Below are positions 62,670-64,000 of a DNA stretch of 64,000 nucleotides, in pieces. The position numbers were made by a program, and so were the translations under genes. The stretch's first letter is position 1; the number at the start of each line of letters is the position of its first letter. This stretch comes from Gracilimonas sp040882225 (GTDB lineage: Bacteria > Bacteroidota > Rhodothermia > Balneolales > Balneolaceae), in contig JBBEBR010000015.1 of NCBI GenBank assembly GCA_040882225.1, forward strand, positions 1 through 64,000, in the 5' to 3' direction. The notes beneath the pieces are model-generated. The model was not told the origin of the DNA. It did no database searches and saw nothing but the letters and a program-made list of their open reading frames with translations.

Positions 62670-63359
62670 TTACACATGAAAGCCTTCCTGCATATTCTCG
62701 GTCACTACATGGCCGTCAAATAAATGAACAACCCGGCGGGCGTAGTCAGCATCGTGGGGAGAGTGAGTTACCATCACGATTGTGGTTCCGGCTTCATTGA
62801 GTTCAGCCAAGAGCTTCATGACTTCATCACCACGATCGGAATCAAGGTTACCGGTTGGCTCATCGGCGAGGATTAGTTTGGCGTTGGCAACTACAGCGCG
62901 TGCAATGGCAACCCGTTGTTGCTGTCCACCGGAAAGTTGTTGGGGGAAGTGATTGCGCCGGTGCATCATTTCCATTCGTTCGAGTGCGGTTTCTACTTTT
63001 TCTTTTCGCTCTTTGGAATCAATTCCCAAATACAACAATGGAAGTTCCACATTCTCGAAAACCGTGAGTTCATCAATCAGATTAAAGCTTTGGAAAATGA
63101 ACCCGACATTTCCTTTTCGAAGTTGCGCGCGTTCTCTTTCGGTATGATTAGAGATTTCGTGGCCTAAAAAGCTGTATTCGCCGGAAGATGGATTATCCAG
63201 CAGTCCCATAATATTTAATAGCGTTGATTTTCCGCATCCCGAAGGTCCCATTATGGCAACAAATTCCCCTTCCTGAATTTCAAGGTTAACGTTGCTCAAT
63301 GCGGTTGTCTCCACCTCTTCAGTGGTATAGATTTTCTTAAGGTTTTTAGTTTGAATCAT
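62670..63359 (-). CDS. ABC transporter ATP-binding protein (MacB/LolD type)
   Basis: A 229-residue ATPase. Walker A GPSGCGKST is at residues 38-46, Q-loop in GFIFQSFNLIDELTV, signature LSGGQQQRVAIARA from residue 142, Walker B LILADEPTGNLD (Asp166, Glu167), and the H-loop in VMVTHSPHDADYARRV. All functional motifs intact. It belongs to the LolD/MacB subfamily that powers FtsX-type permeases, and the four permeases directly downstream are its expected partners. The upstream genes are a four-helix-bundle protein and a periplasmic adaptor. Confidence 0.96.
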   Translation of the reverse strand: MIQTKNLKKIYTTEEVETTALSNVNLEIQEGEFVAIMGPSGCGKSTLLNIMGLLDNPSSGEYSFLGHEISNHTERERAQLRKGNVGFIFQSFNLIDELTVFENVELPLLYLGIDSKERKEKVETALERMEMMHRRNHFPQQLSGGQQQRVAIARAVVANAKLILADEPTGNLDSDRGDEVMKLLAELNEAGTTIVMVTHSPHDADYARRVVHLFDGHVVTENMQEGFHV

Positions 63360-63360
63360 A

Positions 63361-63420
63361 TTATAAAGTGTTTAGGTGTTAAAGTGTGTTTGTGTGTTTG
63401 TGTGTTTAGGTGTAAATGTG
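63361..63420. repeat. GT-rich repeat stretch between four-helix-bundle gene and ATPase
   Basis: Imperfect tandem words GTGTTTAGGTGTTAA, GTGTGTTTGTGTGTTTGTG and TTTAGGTGTAAATGTGCTAA. They share the GTGTTTA core with the permease spacers. They border the start of the ATPase gene and the 3' end of the four-helix-bundle gene. Confidence 0.7.
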
Positions 63421-63864
63421 CTAACGTGTGCTTGTATGGATAATGAATTCGTTGGTTAGATAAAGCTCTTTGGGTTCTGAAGTATGATTCGGGTTGTTCA
63501 GTGATTTATTCAGATGTTTAATCAGTGCAAGAATCATGGCGCTACAATGATCACAGTTGTTTTGAATTTCTTTAACCCGTTCCTGACTTGTCATTTTTTG
63601 ATCTACGACGATATATAAAAGACTTTTTACCTCTTTTGCTGAGCTCTGTGCATAATCTAAAAACCGGATAAAATCTTTTCTGTGGTAGCGGCTAAATCCT
63701 TCAGCAATGTTAGTCATTACAGAAATGGAAGCTCTTTTTAATTGATCAACAAGGGCAAATTCAGTTTTAAGTTTTGATACAGCGATTATCTCATAAACTT
63801 GATTAACCAGTACACGCGATTGCTGCCAACATTTTAAATCTTCATATTTTTCAATTTTACTCAT
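63421..63864 (-). CDS. Four-helix-bundle protein (S23 / 23S rRNA intervening-sequence family)
   Basis: A 147-residue protein of four amphipathic helices: YEDLKCWQQSRVLVNQVYEI, FALVDQLKRASISVMTNIAE, GFSRYHRKDFIRFLDYAQSS, then KEVKSLLYIVVDQKMTS. The IAEGFSR turn is the family hallmark. Members lie within 23S rRNA intervening sequences, or as orphan genes. The Avd accessory protein of diversity-generating retroelements shares the fold. Here it is inserted between the adaptor and ATPase of a MacAB-like locus, flanked on both sides by GTGTTTA-type repeats, with no rRNA or reverse transcriptase nearby. An inserted selfish unit is a reasonable inference. Confidence 0.88.
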   Translation of the reverse strand: MSKIEKYEDLKCWQQSRVLVNQVYEIIAVSKLKTEFALVDQLKRASISVMTNIAEGFSRYHRKDFIRFLDYAQSSAKEVKSLLYIVVDQKMTSQERVKEIQNNCDHCSAMILALIKHLNKSLNNPNHTSEPKELYLTNEFIIHTSTR

Positions 63865-63887
63865 ATCACCTTTCCCGTTAGGTTATC

Positions 63888-63923
63888 AAGAAAACCACGT
63901 AAACACTCAAACACGTTAATCAC
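63888..63923. repeat. CACGTAAACAC repeat flanking the four-helix-bundle gene
   Basis: CCACGTAAACACTCAAACAC followed by GTTAATCAC (63895-63923), the same words as in the permease spacers. It overlaps the stop codon of the adaptor gene by three bases and marks the upstream border of the four-helix-bundle gene. Confidence 0.65.
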
Positions 63924-64000
63924 TCCAACAAAAGCACCTCATTATCTCCAAAAGTATCATAACCCGAGGTGATAACTTTTTCCCCCGGCTCCAGTCCAAA
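63920..64000 (-). CDS. Periplasmic adaptor subunit (HlyD/MacA family), C-terminal end
   Basis: Only the last 26 codons lie in the window: FGLEPGEKVITSGYDTFGDN followed by EVLLLE and stop. The GLEPGEKVITSGY pattern is the closing strand pair of the membrane-proximal domain of RND/MacA-type adaptors. With the ATPase and permeases downstream it makes a MacAB-like tripartite system. The gene is partial at the window edge. Confidence 0.75.
   Translation of the reverse strand, partial: FGLEPGEKVITSGYDTFGDNEVLLLE

Noticed and set aside
63361..63420. CRISPR-like direct repeats in the GT-rich stretch
   Set aside because: Repeat words are short, imperfect and without spacers of constant length; no cas genes.

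Overview
The window comes from a low-to-mid GC bacterium of the Bacteroidota/Balneolota side of the FCB group. A Balneolaceae-like organism is my best guess, but this is inference without database searches. The grounds are the many ~800-residue FtsX/MacB permeases starting MLKNY-KIA-RN, a FISUMP-domain lipoprotein, orphan TonB-type proteins, weak Shine-Dalgarno signals and an eukaryote/archaeon-type ProRS. Most genes are chromosomal housekeeping or envelope genes. There is no rRNA operon, prophage, CRISPR array or intact insertion sequence.

Layout. 1-8250: rpoB-rpoC, both with TTG starts, closed by a strong terminator. 8252-16794: a minus-strand region with a GNAT acetyltransferase, a remnant of a quinol-monooxygenase-like gene, a His-rich outer-membrane barrel protein, an M28 peptidase, and a cluster in which two-module cupredoxin-like proteins alternate with multicopper oxidase genes. 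One cupredoxin-like gene is frameshifted and one oxidase survives only as a C-terminal stub. 17284-20964: M20 amidohydrolase, YtxH protein, transaldolase and a PAS histidine kinase. 21057-23106: a type II restriction-modification system with a controller protein and a palindromic operator. 23108-29528: phytoene desaturase, RlpA, a 3'-truncated tRNA-Thr, rhomboid protease, SerC, DUF1015, DUF1844 and a Nudix hydrolase. 29571-35345: three tandem TonB-like proteins, VanZ, the NAD(P)HX repair enzyme and ProRS. 35794-37777: a zinc-ribbon membrane protein overlapping a PD-(D/E)XK nuclease-like gene, tRNA-Met and a TM2 protein. 38081-46083: MscS channel, slipin/NfeD pair, a permease and a FISUMP lipoprotein. 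46485-47572: a compact three-gene cassette ending in a HicA-like protein. 47776-52466: TypA, a serine hydrolase and a GHL10 glycosidase-like lipoprotein. 52604-64000: a MacAB-like ABC locus with four consecutive permeases, the ATPase, an orphan four-helix-bundle (S23/Avd-like) gene and the end of a periplasmic adaptor.

How the parts relate. The oxidase/cupredoxin-like cluster and the His-rich barrel suggest periplasmic and outer-membrane copper handling. The cluster looks as if it grew by tandem duplication and then partly decayed. The terminal ABC locus shows gene amplification: three of the four permeases share nearly identical 3' ends, and their spacers carry the same inverted repeat family, which also flanks the four-helix-bundle gene. 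The strongest candidates for something undescribed are (1) the two-module cupredoxin-like proteins with a conserved His...Cys-x9-His-x-Met pattern, (2) the four-helix-bundle gene with its GTGTTTACGTG repeats, (3) the zinc-ribbon/nuclease pair and (4) the three-gene cassette before typA.
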